From: Nibricoccus aquaticus
GTDB lineage: Bacteria > Verrucomicrobiota > Verrucomicrobiia > Opitutales > Opitutaceae
Length of the DNA stretch: 64,000 bases
Assembly: GCF_002310495.1 (NCBI RefSeq)
Contig: NZ_CP023344.1
Location: forward strand, 2,621,501-2,685,500
Direction of reading: 5' to 3'
How positions within the stretch are numbered: position 1 is the stretch's first letter; every line of letters begins with the position of its first letter. A program made the translations under genes and the position numbers. The notes beneath the pieces were generated by a model. That model had not been told where the DNA came from, ran no database searches, and saw only the letters and a list, made by a program, of their open reading frames with translations. Of the stretch, positions 34,308 through 43,132 are shown one piece after another.

Positions 34308-34336
34308 AAAAGCCGCGCGAGTGTTCTTCGCGCGGC
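34308..34336 (-). terminator. Hairpin with U-run directly before the Wza-like gene
   Basis: GCCGCGCGA (34312-34320) pairs with TCGCGCGGC (34328-34336). On the minus strand it is followed by TTTTCT and then the ATG of the Wza-like gene. It has terminator shape for the upstream beta-barrel gene. Confidence 0.7.
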
Positions 34337-34371
34337 AGGTCAGGTCAAGAGGGGCTCGACCGGTTGACGGT

Positions 34372-35481
34372 TTAGAAGCGGAGGGCGGCGCCGAGGCTGA
34401 TGATGCTGTTGTCGAAGTTGGCGCCGTTGAGGGAGGAGTCGTTGGAGCGGTAGTTGTAGGCGGCGGTGATTTTCGCGTGGTCGTTGATGAGGTAGGCGAG
34501 GCCGAGGCGGCCGTCTGTGTAATCGTCGTCGCGACCGCTGAAGTATTCGAGCTGCTGGTAGGTGAGGCCGAGGGAGCCTTCCCACTGGGCGGAGAATTTG
34601 GTGCGCAGGGTGGGGGCGATGGTCATCGTTTTCTGCGAGATACCTTCGGCGCTGGTGGTGTAGTCGTTACCGAGGAAGAGGGTGAGATCGGTCTTGGCGG
34701 TGATGACGTACTGGAACTCGGCTTCGACGCCGACGCCGGTTTCTTTGTCACCGGTCTCGGGTTTGCGCTCGTTGTAACCGACGCTGAAGTAGCCGCTGAA
34801 TTTTTCGGTGACGGGGATGCGGGCACCGACGTTGTAGTAATAGTCTTTCGAGTCGCCGGCGCTGATGGCGAGGGAGGTCTGGCGGTAACGGAAGCCGGCG
34901 CTCAGATCGAGTTTCTCGGAAACGGCGTAGTAGTAGTTAAAGGGGACGGTGATTTCCTCGATGTCGATGTACGAGGAGCTGTCGTAGTCGGTGTCCGTCC
35001 AGCTGATGCCGAGGCCGGTGGAGCTTTTTTCGGAGATGCTGATTTCGGAGTCGGCGCTGGCATCGAGCACATCGCGGTTGACGAGGGTGCTGCCGCGGAT
35101 GTCGCGGGTGCTTTGGGAGAGCTCGCGGTAGGAGGCGTCGAGATCGAGTTTAAGTTTGGCGTCGTCGTAGGAGAGGTTGAAGACGGAGGAGAGGAGTTCG
35201 TCGTCGAGGGAGTCGTTATCGAGGTAGCGGGTGAAGGTCTCGGCGATTTTGAAGGAGCCTTTGGTCTGGGCGCCCTGGCCGAAGGTGAGCTGGAGGCCGG
35301 GGGAGAGTTCGAAGATGGTGTCATCGACCTCGGCACCGTTGGTGAGGAAGATGTTGTCGTCGGTGCGCGCGCTGATGTCACCGGTGATGAACAGTTCGGC
35401 GGATTCGCCGACTTTGGTGATGGCTGAGGCCGTGGAGGCAAGACAGGCGAGTGCGGCGATTCCGCAGGCTAGGTTCTTCAT
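34372..35481 (-). CDS. Outer-membrane beta-barrel protein of the exopolysaccharide locus
   Basis: 369 residues. A signal peptide (ACGIAALACLASTASA) is followed by alternating polar/apolar strands with many Tyr, Asp and Ser, such as FSGYFSVGYNERKPE and SLGLTYQQLEYFSGRD. It ends in Phe (SLGAALRF), the usual outer-membrane assembly signal. The composition matches the EpsL/VpsM-like beta-barrels that accompany Wza and Wzc. It probably is part of the polymer-export pore. A terminator-like hairpin separates it from the Wza-like gene. Confidence 0.8.
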   Translation of the reverse strand: MKNLACGIAALACLASTASAITKVGESAELFITGDISARTDDNIFLTNGAEVDDTIFELSPGLQLTFGQGAQTKGSFKIAETFTRYLDNDSLDDELLSSVFNLSYDDAKLKLDLDASYRELSQSTRDIRGSTLVNRDVLDASADSEISISEKSSTGLGISWTDTDYDSSSYIDIEEITVPFNYYYAVSEKLDLSAGFRYRQTSLAISAGDSKDYYYNVGARIPVTEKFSGYFSVGYNERKPETGDKETGVGVEAEFQYVITAKTDLTLFLGNDYTTSAEGISQKTMTIAPTLRTKFSAQWEGSLGLTYQQLEYFSGRDDDYTDGRLGLAYLINDHAKITAAYNYRSNDSSLNGANFDNSIISLGAALRF

Positions 35482-35531
35482 GTAGGCAGGGTGTGTGGTC
35501 GTTAACTAAAGCGATGGGATGCGGTCCGGGG

Positions 35532-35966
35532 TCAGCGTGAGGGGCTCACGATGATGGGCGGACGCTGGGTGGGGAAGTTGCGGCCGTTGCGGATTTTGTT
35601 TTTCACGGCTTTCGTGGCCTCTGGGGAGGATTTGCCGGTGGCTGCGAGGATGGCGGATTCGGCGGCTGGGACGGCTTTGATCGCGGAGGCGATGATCGCT
35701 TCGACGAGTTTTGCTTTTTCATCGGCTGGCGTAGAGGCCGGGATGGCGTCGATGGCGGCGGTGGTGGTGGACGCGGCGACGTTGGCGGAGGCGTCGGGGC
35801 TGAGGCCGGCGGTGAGTTTGGCGAGAGCCTGTTCGACGGCGGCTGGGGCTTCGGCGGGGTTGGCCTGGATCTGGGCGACGAGGGCGTCGATCGCGGGATC
35901 AGCGGCGTGGCTGAAAAGAGCGGAGAAGCCGAGGGCGAGAGAAAGCAGGAATGCGCGTGTTTTCAT
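35532..35966 (-). CDS. Secreted Ala-rich helical protein of unknown function
   Basis: 144 residues. A clear signal peptide (FLLSLALGFSALFSHA, cleavage about residue 21) is followed by an Ala-rich helical region (LVAQIQANPAEAPAAVEQAL, AIIASAIKAVPAAESAILAA). The basic, proline-containing C-terminus is NGRNFPTQRPPIIVSPSR. No family recognised. It precedes the outer-membrane barrel gene by 50 bp on the same strand and is probably co-transcribed with the exopolysaccharide genes. Confidence 0.7.
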   Translation of the reverse strand: MKTRAFLLSLALGFSALFSHAADPAIDALVAQIQANPAEAPAAVEQALAKLTAGLSPDASANVAASTTTAAIDAIPASTPADEKAKLVEAIIASAIKAVPAAESAILAATGKSSPEATKAVKNKIRNGRNFPTQRPPIIVSPSR

Positions 35967-36100
35967 GGGTATGAGTTTGCGGTGGACCGACCGCGTTCTG
36001 TTAGAAAGGTTCGCGCTATCGGTGTGAGCAATCCCTATTTGAATCGAGCCTAGGTCAGTTGCTTAGCTGGTTTTTACCTGAATTTTGCCAAACCTTTTGC

Positions 36101-37762
36101 ATGTCCAAGTCCCCGGAGAAAGCTGACGCGAGCGCCTTGAAACAAACCGCCCGAGATCGAGTGCGTGAGGCGCGGGGATGGGAGCGGGTGGTGCCGGTGT
36201 TCATCCATCGCACGGAGGAAGGCGTGCAGGTGGTGGTGCATTGGCGGCGGCTGTTGCTGAGTGTTTTTGCGCTGGGTGCGGTCTCGGTGCTGGGGCTGAC
36301 GCTGGCGGCGTGGGTGTATGTTTATTCGTACAAGGGGGTGAAGGAGGTGGGCTATCTGCATATCGCGCTGCCGTGGCGGTGGGATGAGTACCGGGTAATG
36401 CGGGGGGCGCATTATGTGGCGACGGCGAAGGAGATGATCGCGACGGCGCAGTGGCGCGGGGCTTACTTGAATCTGCGCGTGGGCTTGCTGAAAGACCCAG
36501 CGAACCGGGAGGGGCGGCTGTTGCTCGCTCAGTTTTATGGGATGTTGCGGCGGTTCGAGCTGGCGGAGGAGACGTTGATGGAGGGGTTGAGTTATCACCG
36601 GACCGACGATGCTTATTTGCAGGCGATGCTGCAGTTTCTCCTGCAGCAGCAGAGTGACGCGCGGATCGTGACGCTGACGGGCGAGGTGCTGGCCGATGCT
36701 GGCGCGGGCGTGATGAGGAAGCGGATCGCGGCGCTGTATGCGGCGACGGCGCATGCGTATCGGGGAAGTTATGACCGCGCGGAAGATCTCATCGCGGCGC
36801 ATCAGCTGGGCGAGACTCGCGAGGGGCGGATGCTGGTGGCGCGCATCGAATGGGAGCGCGGTTATCCGGAGCTGGCGTTGATTAAACTGGAGCAGCTGCG
36901 CGCGGGGTTGCCGGCCGATGATGAAGTGGCGGGAGTGCTCGCGGGCTACTATGGGGAGCTGGGCCGGGTGGATGAGGCGCGGCGGCTTAATTTGTTGAGG
37001 CAAGTGACGAGCCCGGCGGCGCCGGGGCCGCGCATCGCGATGCTCAAGCTGCTCGCCAAGACGGGCGATGAGGTGGCGGCGAAACGGGAGGTGGAGGAAG
37101 TGATGCGCGATTTTCAGAACGATGGGCCGGCGCTGGTGCAGCTGGCGGAGTATGCGGCCAACAACGGAGACATCGCGCTGGTGCGCCGCATTTATGAGCA
37201 CTGCAAGGCGGCCGATCTGCCGTGGGATGTGGTGGCGGTGCTCACGGTTGAAGCGAGCATCGTGGCGAAACAGTATCAGGACGCGTTGGATCTGACGCGG
37301 GAGTTGCTACGCGAGAATCCGGAGTGGAGCCGGCGGCACTATACGTTGTTCAACGGATTGCAGGCGATCGCTCTGCATGGGCTGGGCGATCATGACGCCG
37401 CGCGGTTGTTCATGAAGAATTTCCTCGGGCAGGCGAACATCCGCAGCGAGCAGCTGGCATCGGTGTCGGGGCGGCTGGCGGCGGTGGGCGCGGCGGACGA
37501 GGCGCGTGATCTGCTGGACCGGGCGGTGCAGGATGATCCGCTCAACCAAGCGGCGCTGACAAAGTTGATCGAGCTGGATTTGAAGGCGGGGCGTCTGGAG
37601 GAGCTGCCTGCGGCTGTGCGGAAGCTGCTGACGATGCGCAAGCCGTCGCCGCTGTTGCTGGCGCGCGTGCGCGAGGAACTGGGGCGTGACCGGTGGTTGT
37701 TTCTGGACGGGCGGACGGCGGCGCTCGATGAGCTGAGCGCGGCGCTGGCGGTGAAGCCGTAG
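36101..37762 (+). CDS. Membrane-anchored TPR protein
   Basis: 553 residues. One transmembrane helix (LLLSVFALGAVSVLGLTLAAWVY-type, residues about 52-74) separates a basic N-terminal cytoplasmic part from a long helical region with repeated 34-residue units (AYLNLRVGLLKDPANREGRLL, DEARRLNLLRQV). These are TPR-like and Leu/Ala/Glu-rich. It is divergent from the exopolysaccharide genes and may help assemble or secrete the polymer, as TPR proteins do in PEP-CTERM/exopolysaccharide loci. The ATG at 36101 is chosen over one 14 codons upstream. Confidence 0.75.
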   Translation: MSKSPEKADASALKQTARDRVREARGWERVVPVFIHRTEEGVQVVVHWRRLLLSVFALGAVSVLGLTLAAWVYVYSYKGVKEVGYLHIALPWRWDEYRVMRGAHYVATAKEMIATAQWRGAYLNLRVGLLKDPANREGRLLLAQFYGMLRRFELAEETLMEGLSYHRTDDAYLQAMLQFLLQQQSDARIVTLTGEVLADAGAGVMRKRIAALYAATAHAYRGSYDRAEDLIAAHQLGETREGRMLVARIEWERGYPELALIKLEQLRAGLPADDEVAGVLAGYYGELGRVDEARRLNLLRQVTSPAAPGPRIAMLKLLAKTGDEVAAKREVEEVMRDFQNDGPALVQLAEYAANNGDIALVRRIYEHCKAADLPWDVVAVLTVEASIVAKQYQDALDLTRELLRENPEWSRRHYTLFNGLQAIALHGLGDHDAARLFMKNFLGQANIRSEQLASVSGRLAAVGAADEARDLLDRAVQDDPLNQAALTKLIELDLKAGRLEELPAAVRKLLTMRKPSPLLLARVREELGRDRWLFLDGRTAALDELSAALAVKP

Positions 37763-37770
37763 GATCGCGA

Positions 37771-38862
37771 TTAGCGAGTGGCGGTGGCGAGTTCGGCGAG
37801 GAGGCGCACGTTTTGGGTGTGGGTGCCGACAGTGAGGCGGAGCCACTCGGGCATTCCGTAAGGTTTCATCGGACGAACGATGACGCCGCGGCGCTGGAGG
37901 GCGTCGAAGACGCGGGCGCCGTCGCCGACTTTGACGAGGATGAAGTTAGCGACGCTGGGAACGTATTCGAGATTCAGCGACTTGAAGCCGGTTTCGAGCT
38001 GGGCGAGGCCTTCGCGGTTTTTGCGGGCGACATCGGCCGTGAAGGTTTTGTCGTCGAGCGCGGCGATGGCGGCGGCCTGGCCGATGGCGTTGACGTTGAA
38101 GGGCTGGCGGACGCGGTTGAGGAGCGCGGCGAACTCGGGAGTGGTGTAGCCGTAACCGACGCGGAGGGAGGCGAGGCCGTAAATTTTGGAAAAGGTGCGC
38201 AGGCAGATGACCTTGCGGCCCTCGGCGATGAGGGGGCGGAGGTCAGGCGGGTTATCGAGAAATTCGGAGTAGGCTTCGTCGTAGGCGAAGACGACGTGAG
38301 GCGGGAGTGCGCGGACAAAGGCGACGATTTCTTCCTGGGTGTTGGCCGTGCCGGTGGGGTTGTTGGGGCTGGGAAGGAAGACGAGTTTCGTCGCGGGTGT
38401 GATGGCCTTGAGGAGGGCGTCGAGATCGTGGCGGTGATTGACGAGCGGGACTTCGATCGGGCGGGCGCCGAAGAGGAGGGTGACGAGTTTGTAGACAACG
38501 AAGGCGGGGGTGCCCATGACGACGTCGTCGCCGGGGCCTAGGAGGACGTGACCGAGGAGTTCGAGGAGTTCGTTGGAGCCGTTGCCGATGACGAGCTGGT
38601 CGGGGGCGATGGAATAAGCGGCGGCGAGTTTGGCGCGGAGAGCGAAGCAGCCTCCATCGGGATAGAGCTCGGCTTGGGAGAGCGCGCGCGTGGCGGCGGT
38701 GATGGCCAAAGGCGAGGGGCCGAAGGGGTTTTCGTTGGAGGCGAGTTTGATGATGCTAGCGGGGTCGAGTCCGAGTTCGCGGGCGACGTCTTCGATGGGT
38801 TTGCCGGGCTCGTAAACGGGCTGCTTGAGGACGGAGGGTTTGACGAGTTGAGCGAGAGTCAT
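37771..38862 (-). CDS. hisC: Histidinol-phosphate aminotransferase
   Basis: 363 residues. Fold-type I PLP aminotransferase of the HisC subgroup: N-terminal LASNENPFGPS, cofactor contacts NGSNELLELL, PNNPTGT and YDEAYSEF, and the Schiff-base Lys226 in FSKIYGLASLRVGYG. It converts histidinol-phosphate/imidazole-acetol phosphate with glutamate in histidine biosynthesis, with possible use on aromatic substrates. No other his genes are near. It is the last gene of dapL - GT4 - ACP - ketosynthase - hisC on one strand. Confidence 0.9.
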   Translation of the reverse strand: MTLAQLVKPSVLKQPVYEPGKPIEDVARELGLDPASIIKLASNENPFGPSPLAITAATRALSQAELYPDGGCFALRAKLAAAYSIAPDQLVIGNGSNELLELLGHVLLGPGDDVVMGTPAFVVYKLVTLLFGARPIEVPLVNHRHDLDALLKAITPATKLVFLPSPNNPTGTANTQEEIVAFVRALPPHVVFAYDEAYSEFLDNPPDLRPLIAEGRKVICLRTFSKIYGLASLRVGYGYTTPEFAALLNRVRQPFNVNAIGQAAAIAALDDKTFTADVARKNREGLAQLETGFKSLNLEYVPSVANFILVKVGDGARVFDALQRRGVIVRPMKPYGMPEWLRLTVGTHTQNVRLLAELATATR

Positions 38863-38875
38863 GGCGGTGAGTTTT

Positions 38876-38911
38876 TATCGCGGAGACGCGGAAGAGCGGA
38901 AACGCGAAGGA
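38876..38911. repeat. 36-bp nonamer array
   Basis: tatcgcgga, gacgcggaa, gagcggaaa, cgcgaagga, between the ketosynthase stop codon and the hisC start codon. Confidence 0.5.
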
Positions 38912-38916
38912 ATCGT

Positions 38917-40182
38917 TTAGTTCGGGGACTTTAAGACCAGGCAGACGTTGCTGCCGCCGAAGCCGCTGGAGTTTTTAAGGATGATGCGGGGAGCGCGCGC
39001 GATGGATTCGCGGGGGAAGTCCAGGCCGGCGCAGGCGGGGTCGAGGTCGGCGAGGTGGGCGTTGCCGGGGATGAAGCCTTCTTTCATCGCGAGGGCGCAG
39101 AAGGCGGTTTCCATGGCGCCGGCCATGGAGAGGCCGTGGCCGGTGAGGCCTTTGGTGCTGCTCACCACGGGGCGGTGGCCGGCGGTGGTGAAGATCTCGC
39201 GGAGGGCCTGGGCTTCGGCGGCGTCGCCGACTGGCGTGGAGGTGGCGTGGGCGTTGACGTAGTCGATTTCTGAGGACGGGACTTGGGCGTCGGCGAGGGC
39301 GCGGGTGATGGCGGAGCGGAGGCCGGCGCCGTCGGGGCGGGGGGCGGCGACGTTGTAGCCGTCGGAGGCCTGGCCCCAGCCAGCTAGGGTGGCGTAGATC
39401 GGCGCGTTGCGGGCGAGGGCGGTGGCGCGTTCTTCGACGATGAGGACGACGGCGCCGCCGGTGCCGACGAAGCCGTCGCGCGATTTATCGAAGGGGCGCG
39501 AGGCGGTGGCGGGGTTGGCGTTGGTCGAGAGCGCGCGCATGGCGGCGAAGGGGAGGACGGTCTCGGCGTTGAGCTCTTCGGCGCCGACGACGATCATGCG
39601 TTTCTGACGGCCGAGGCGGATTTCGTCGGAGGCGTAGCCGAGGGCGTGAGTGGAGGAGGCGCAGGCGGAGACGAAGCCGGTGACGGGGCCAGCGATGTGG
39701 TAGTGCGCGGCGAGGTTGAAGTTGAGCGTGCCGGCGATCGAGGAGACGACGCCCATCGGGTGACCGCGGTCGAAGTTAACGGCGGTGGATTGGGCGAGGT
39801 AGTGATGGAGGAGAAAGGCGGAGCCGGCGGAGGCGCAGAAGAGGCCGGTCTGGCCATCGGTGAGATCGGCGGGGGTGAGAGCGGCGTCGGCGAGGGCTTG
39901 TTCGAGGGCGCAGAAGGCGTAGACGCCGTGGGGGGCGAGGCCGCGGAGGGTTTCGCGGGGGATGTCGTATCGGGACGGCCACGACCAGTCGCGTGTGCTC
40001 GGCGAGGAGACGTCGAAGTCGCGGACGGGGGCGGCGACTTTGACGGTGAGGTTGGGGTTTCCGCAGAAGTCGAAGAGCGTCATCCCATGGAGGCCTTCGC
40101 GGAGGCTGCGGGAGACGGCGGCGCGGTCGTTGCCGATGCTGGTGATGAAGCCGAGGCCGGTGATGACGGCGGTGCGAGACAT
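38917..40182 (-). CDS. Beta-ketoacyl-ACP synthase (FabF-like)
   Basis: 421 residues. Thiolase-fold ketosynthase with Cys174 (FVSACASSTHAL), His312 (NAHATSTPVGDAAEA), Lys344 and His349 (STKGLTGHGLSMAGAME), and the C-terminal SSGFGGSNVCLVL. The full Cys-His-His triad says it is a condensing enzyme. It lies 15 bp downstream of an ACP gene, and the pair sits between a GT4 and hisC. It could be the second ketosynthase of the polyene pathway 10 kb away, or part of a separate small lipid pathway. Confidence 0.92.
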   Translation of the reverse strand: MSRTAVITGLGFITSIGNDRAAVSRSLREGLHGMTLFDFCGNPNLTVKVAAPVRDFDVSSPSTRDWSWPSRYDIPRETLRGLAPHGVYAFCALEQALADAALTPADLTDGQTGLFCASAGSAFLLHHYLAQSTAVNFDRGHPMGVVSSIAGTLNFNLAAHYHIAGPVTGFVSACASSTHALGYASDEIRLGRQKRMIVVGAEELNAETVLPFAAMRALSTNANPATASRPFDKSRDGFVGTGGAVVLIVEERATALARNAPIYATLAGWGQASDGYNVAAPRPDGAGLRSAITRALADAQVPSSEIDYVNAHATSTPVGDAAEAQALREIFTTAGHRPVVSSTKGLTGHGLSMAGAMETAFCALAMKEGFIPGNAHLADLDPACAGLDFPRESIARAPRIILKNSSGFGGSNVCLVLKSPN

Positions 40183-40197
40183 GCGCGCGGGATGGGC

Positions 40198-40575
40198 TTA
40201 TTGCGCGGGGCGTTCGGCGAGCTTGGCGCGGACGAAGGCGCGGAGCTCGGCGACGGTGGAGACCTTCATGATTTCTTCGTTGGAGATTTTAACGTCGAAG
40301 AGGTCTTCGAGGAAGAAAACGGTTTCGGCGATGGCGAGGGAGTCGTAGCCGAGGTCGGCCATGAGTTTCGCGTTTTCGGGGAGGGGTTGGTCGGCGGGCG
40401 GGGCGACGTGACGGGGGATGAAGTCACGGACGACGGCGAGTACGACGGTGTCGAGGCCGGAGGTGTCGCCGGTGGATTTGAAGTCGGCGTAAGCGTGGCG
40501 GACTTCGCGGGGAAATTTGGCCAGCGGGTCGTGGACGCGACGGGTGGGAGAGGTGTAATCAGTCGGCTCGGACAT
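40198..40575 (-). CDS. Acyl carrier protein with N-terminal extension
   Basis: 125 residues. The C-terminal ACP domain (about 45-120) has the phosphopantetheine Ser79 in LGYDSLAIAETVFFLEDLF. About 40 extra residues at the N-terminus are unusual for a simple ACP. Paired with the ketosynthase that follows by 15 bp. Confidence 0.88.
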   Translation of the reverse strand: MSEPTDYTSPTRRVHDPLAKFPREVRHAYADFKSTGDTSGLDTVVLAVVRDFIPRHVAPPADQPLPENAKLMADLGYDSLAIAETVFFLEDLFDVKISNEEIMKVSTVAELRAFVRAKLAERPAQ

Positions 40576-40635
40576 GGAATAGGGTGGGGAGAACGTAGGG
40601 ACGTTTGAGCGGGCGACAAGCCCGGGGAGAGCCGG

Positions 40636-41802
40636 TTACGCGTGCAGGCTTCGGATGGCGGCGAGGTAGCGGGCGATGCCGGAGGACTCGTCGTAGAGCG
40701 GGGAGAACGGGGAGGTGAAACGCTCGGGCTGGCTGGTGGCTTCGGTCAGCAGACGGGCGAGGGTTTCGGGCTGATCGGGGTCGAAGCGGCAGCGGGCATC
40801 GGGGACGATTTCGCGGTAGGAGGAGCGGTCGGCGACGAGGATGGGGCAGCCGACGACCATCGCTTCGACGGGAGGGTAGCCAAAGCCCTCGTGGAGGGAG
40901 GGAGAGACGAAGAGGGTGGCGGCGGAGTAGAGGGCGGGCATGTCGGACTCGGCGACGTAGCCGGGCATGAGGATGGAGCCGGGGGCGCAGGCTGAGCGGG
41001 TGATTTCGCCGTGGATGTCGCAGGGGTTGAAGCCGGAGTGGAGCGAGGGGATTTTGCCGACCAGGACGAGCGGCGGGAGCGGTGCGCTGTGGGAGGCGAG
41101 TGCGTGGGCGCGGATGAGGCACTCGACGTTTTTGTAGCGGCTGTAGCCGCCGACGTAGAGGATGAAGCGATCGGGGAGGCCGAGCTTCTGGCGGAGCGAT
41201 GCGATGGCAGAGGGGGCGGGGCGGCGGTAGCTGGCGTCCATCCAGTTTTGCAATACAGCGGGGCGGCGATCCTGGCCGTGGTGGTGGGTGAGCTCGTCGG
41301 CGGCGAATTGGGAGATGGTGGCCCAGACGCCGGCTTTTTTCGCGTAGCGGATGCACTGGCGGCGGTAGAAGCGGCGGATTGCGCTGCCTGCGCTGACGGC
41401 ATCGATTTCAGGAAGCGCGTCGTGAGTGATGGCGAGCCGGTGTCGCGGATAGCGGAGTGCCCAGAAGTCGCTCGGGGTGATGAAAATCGCACGGGGGTCG
41501 AGCTGGCGGGCGATGCTGGCCAGAGTGAAGCTCGTGAAAATCTCGGAGATGATCGGGCGGCTGCGCGGGAGTTTTCGCGGGGTGAAGGTGACGGTTATCT
41601 GAGGCGGGAGCTCTTCGAGATTAGTTCGTTCGGGGACGAGCAAGTGTATCGGGTATCCGGACTCGGCGCGGGCGAGTCCGGAGAGGAGGCGGTACACGTA
41701 GGCCGGTTTGCCTCCGTCGGTGTAGGCGAGGGCGGTGCCCGAAACAACGATAGGCGGCAGCGCGGGAGCGGTGCCGGATTGTTGCTGCGGAGACGGAGGC
41801 AT
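40636..41802 (-). CDS. Family 4 glycosyltransferase
   Basis: 388 residues, GT-B fold. The N-terminal half has a GGKPAYVYRLLSGL segment near the acceptor side. The C-terminal half has the donor motifs ILYVGGYSRYKNVECLI (about 213-229) and SLHEGFGYPPVEAMVVGCPI, with the catalytic EGFG(x)PPVEAM typical of GT4. It likely adds a sugar to a lipid or polysaccharide. It lies 21 bp after dapL and 60 bp before the ACP. Confidence 0.9.
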   Translation of the reverse strand: MPPSPQQQSGTAPALPPIVVSGTALAYTDGGKPAYVYRLLSGLARAESGYPIHLLVPERTNLEELPPQITVTFTPRKLPRSRPIISEIFTSFTLASIARQLDPRAIFITPSDFWALRYPRHRLAITHDALPEIDAVSAGSAIRRFYRRQCIRYAKKAGVWATISQFAADELTHHHGQDRRPAVLQNWMDASYRRPAPSAIASLRQKLGLPDRFILYVGGYSRYKNVECLIRAHALASHSAPLPPLVLVGKIPSLHSGFNPCDIHGEITRSACAPGSILMPGYVAESDMPALYSAATLFVSPSLHEGFGYPPVEAMVVGCPILVADRSSYREIVPDARCRFDPDQPETLARLLTEATSQPERFTSPFSPLYDESSGIARYLAAIRSLHA

Positions 41803-41823
41803 GGAGCCGGTCGCGGGGAAACG

Positions 41824-43047
41824 TTACTTCAAGGCGGCGGCGATGCGGTCGAGGGCCTTCTCGACGTTTTCGCGGCTGTTGAAAGCGCTGATGCGGATGT
41901 GGCCTTCGCCGCATTTGCCGAAGCCCGCGCCGGGGGTGCAGACGACCTGGGCTTTGTTGAGGAGGAGATCGAAGAATTCCCAAGAGTCGCGGCCGGCGTT
42001 GACCCAGATGTACGGGGCGTTGTCGCCGCCGATGCAGGAGAAGCCGAGTTTGTTGACGGCGGTGCGGATAAGGGCGGCGTTGGCGAGGTAGAAGTCGGTC
42101 ATGGCGTGGACCTGTTTCTTGCCTTCGTCGGTGTAGATCGCTGCGGCGGCTTTTTGGACGGGGTAGGAGACGCCGTTGAACTTGGTGGTGTGGCGGCGGT
42201 TCCAGAGGGCGTGGACGGCGTGGGCGTTACCGGCGGCGTCGTAGGCCATGAGGGATTTCGGGACGACGGTGTAGGCGCAGCGGGTGCCGGTGAAGCCGGC
42301 GGTCTTGGAGAAGCTGCGGAACTCGATGGCGACGTCGCGGGCTCCCTCGATTTCGTAGATGGAGTGCGGGATCTCGGGGTTGCGGATGTAGGCCTCGTAG
42401 GCGGAGTCGAAGAGGATGATGGCTTTGTTGGCCTTGGCGTAAGCGACCCAAGCGGTGAGCTGGGCCTTGGTGGCGACGGCGCCGGTGGGGTTGTTGGGGA
42501 AGCAGAGGTAAATCAGGTCGGTGGCGACGCCGGGAATTGCGGGGACGTAGCCGTTGGCGGGCGTGCTATCGAGGTAGGTGATGCCCTGGTAGCGACCATC
42601 GATGTTGGTGCCGGTGCGGCCGGCCATGACGTTGGTGTCCACGTAAACCGGATACACGGGATCGGGGATGGCGAGGCGGACGTCGGTGGAGAAGATTTCC
42701 TGGATGTTGCCGCAGTCGCACTTGGAGCCGTCGGAAACGAAGATCTCGTCGGCCTCGATTTTGGCGCCGCGAGCGGCGTAGTCGTGCTGGGCGATGGCTT
42801 CGCGGAGGAAGGCGTAGCCCTGTTCGGGGCCGTAGCCTTTGAAGGTGGCGCGTTTGCTGAGTTCGTCGGTGCCGGCGTGGAGGGCGTCGAGGCAAACCTG
42901 AGGGAGAGGCTCGGTGACATCGCCGATACCGAGGCGGATCACGGGTTTATCGGGATTGGCCTGGGTGTAGGCCGACACGCGTTTGGCGATGTCGGAGAAC
43001 AAGTAGGATGCCTTAAGCTTGGTGAAGTTTTCGTTGATGCGGATCAT
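41824..43047 (-). CDS. dapL: LL-diaminopimelate aminotransferase
   Basis: 407 residues. The N-terminus [17 protein letters not shown] and IGDVTEPLP are hallmarks of DapL. The PLP Lys248 lies in [14 protein letters not shown], with [10 protein letters not shown] and the [10 protein letters not shown] motif. It makes LL-diaminopimelate from tetrahydrodipicolinate in one step, a route used by plants, cyanobacteria, chlamydiae and verrucomicrobia. The ATG at 43047 is chosen because the family starts there; an upstream extension runs through the divergent panC promoter region. Confidence 0.95.
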   Translation of the reverse strand: MIRINENFTKLKASYLFSDIAKRVSAYTQANPDKPVIRLGIGDVTEPLPQVCLDALHAGTDELSKRATFKGYGPEQGYAFLREAIAQHDYAARGAKIEADEIFVSDGSKCDCGNIQEIFSTDVRLAIPDPVYPVYVDTNVMAGRTGTNIDGRYQGITYLDSTPANGYVPAIPGVATDLIYLCFPNNPTGAVATKAQLTAWVAYAKANKAIILFDSAYEAYIRNPEIPHSIYEIEGARDVAIEFRSFSKTAGFTGTRCAYTVVPKSLMAYDAAGNAHAVHALWNRRHTTKFNGVSYPVQKAAAAIYTDEGKKQVHAMTDFYLANAALIRTAVNKLGFSCIGGDNAPYIWVNAGRDSWEFFDLLLNKAQVVCTPGAGFGKCGEGHIRISAFNSRENVEKALDRIAAALK

Positions 43048-43132
43048 GGCGACGTAGAGGGCTTGAATAAGCGCACGGGGTTTCCTTAGTTCAAGCCCGG
43101 CTTTGTACGCCCCAGCCCCCGAAAATATACCC

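Noticed and set aside
31489-37762. Complete exosortase/PEP-CTERM exopolysaccharide locus
   Set aside because: Kinase, Wza-like, beta-barrel and TPR genes are present but no exosortase, polymerase or flippase, so only the export part is supported.
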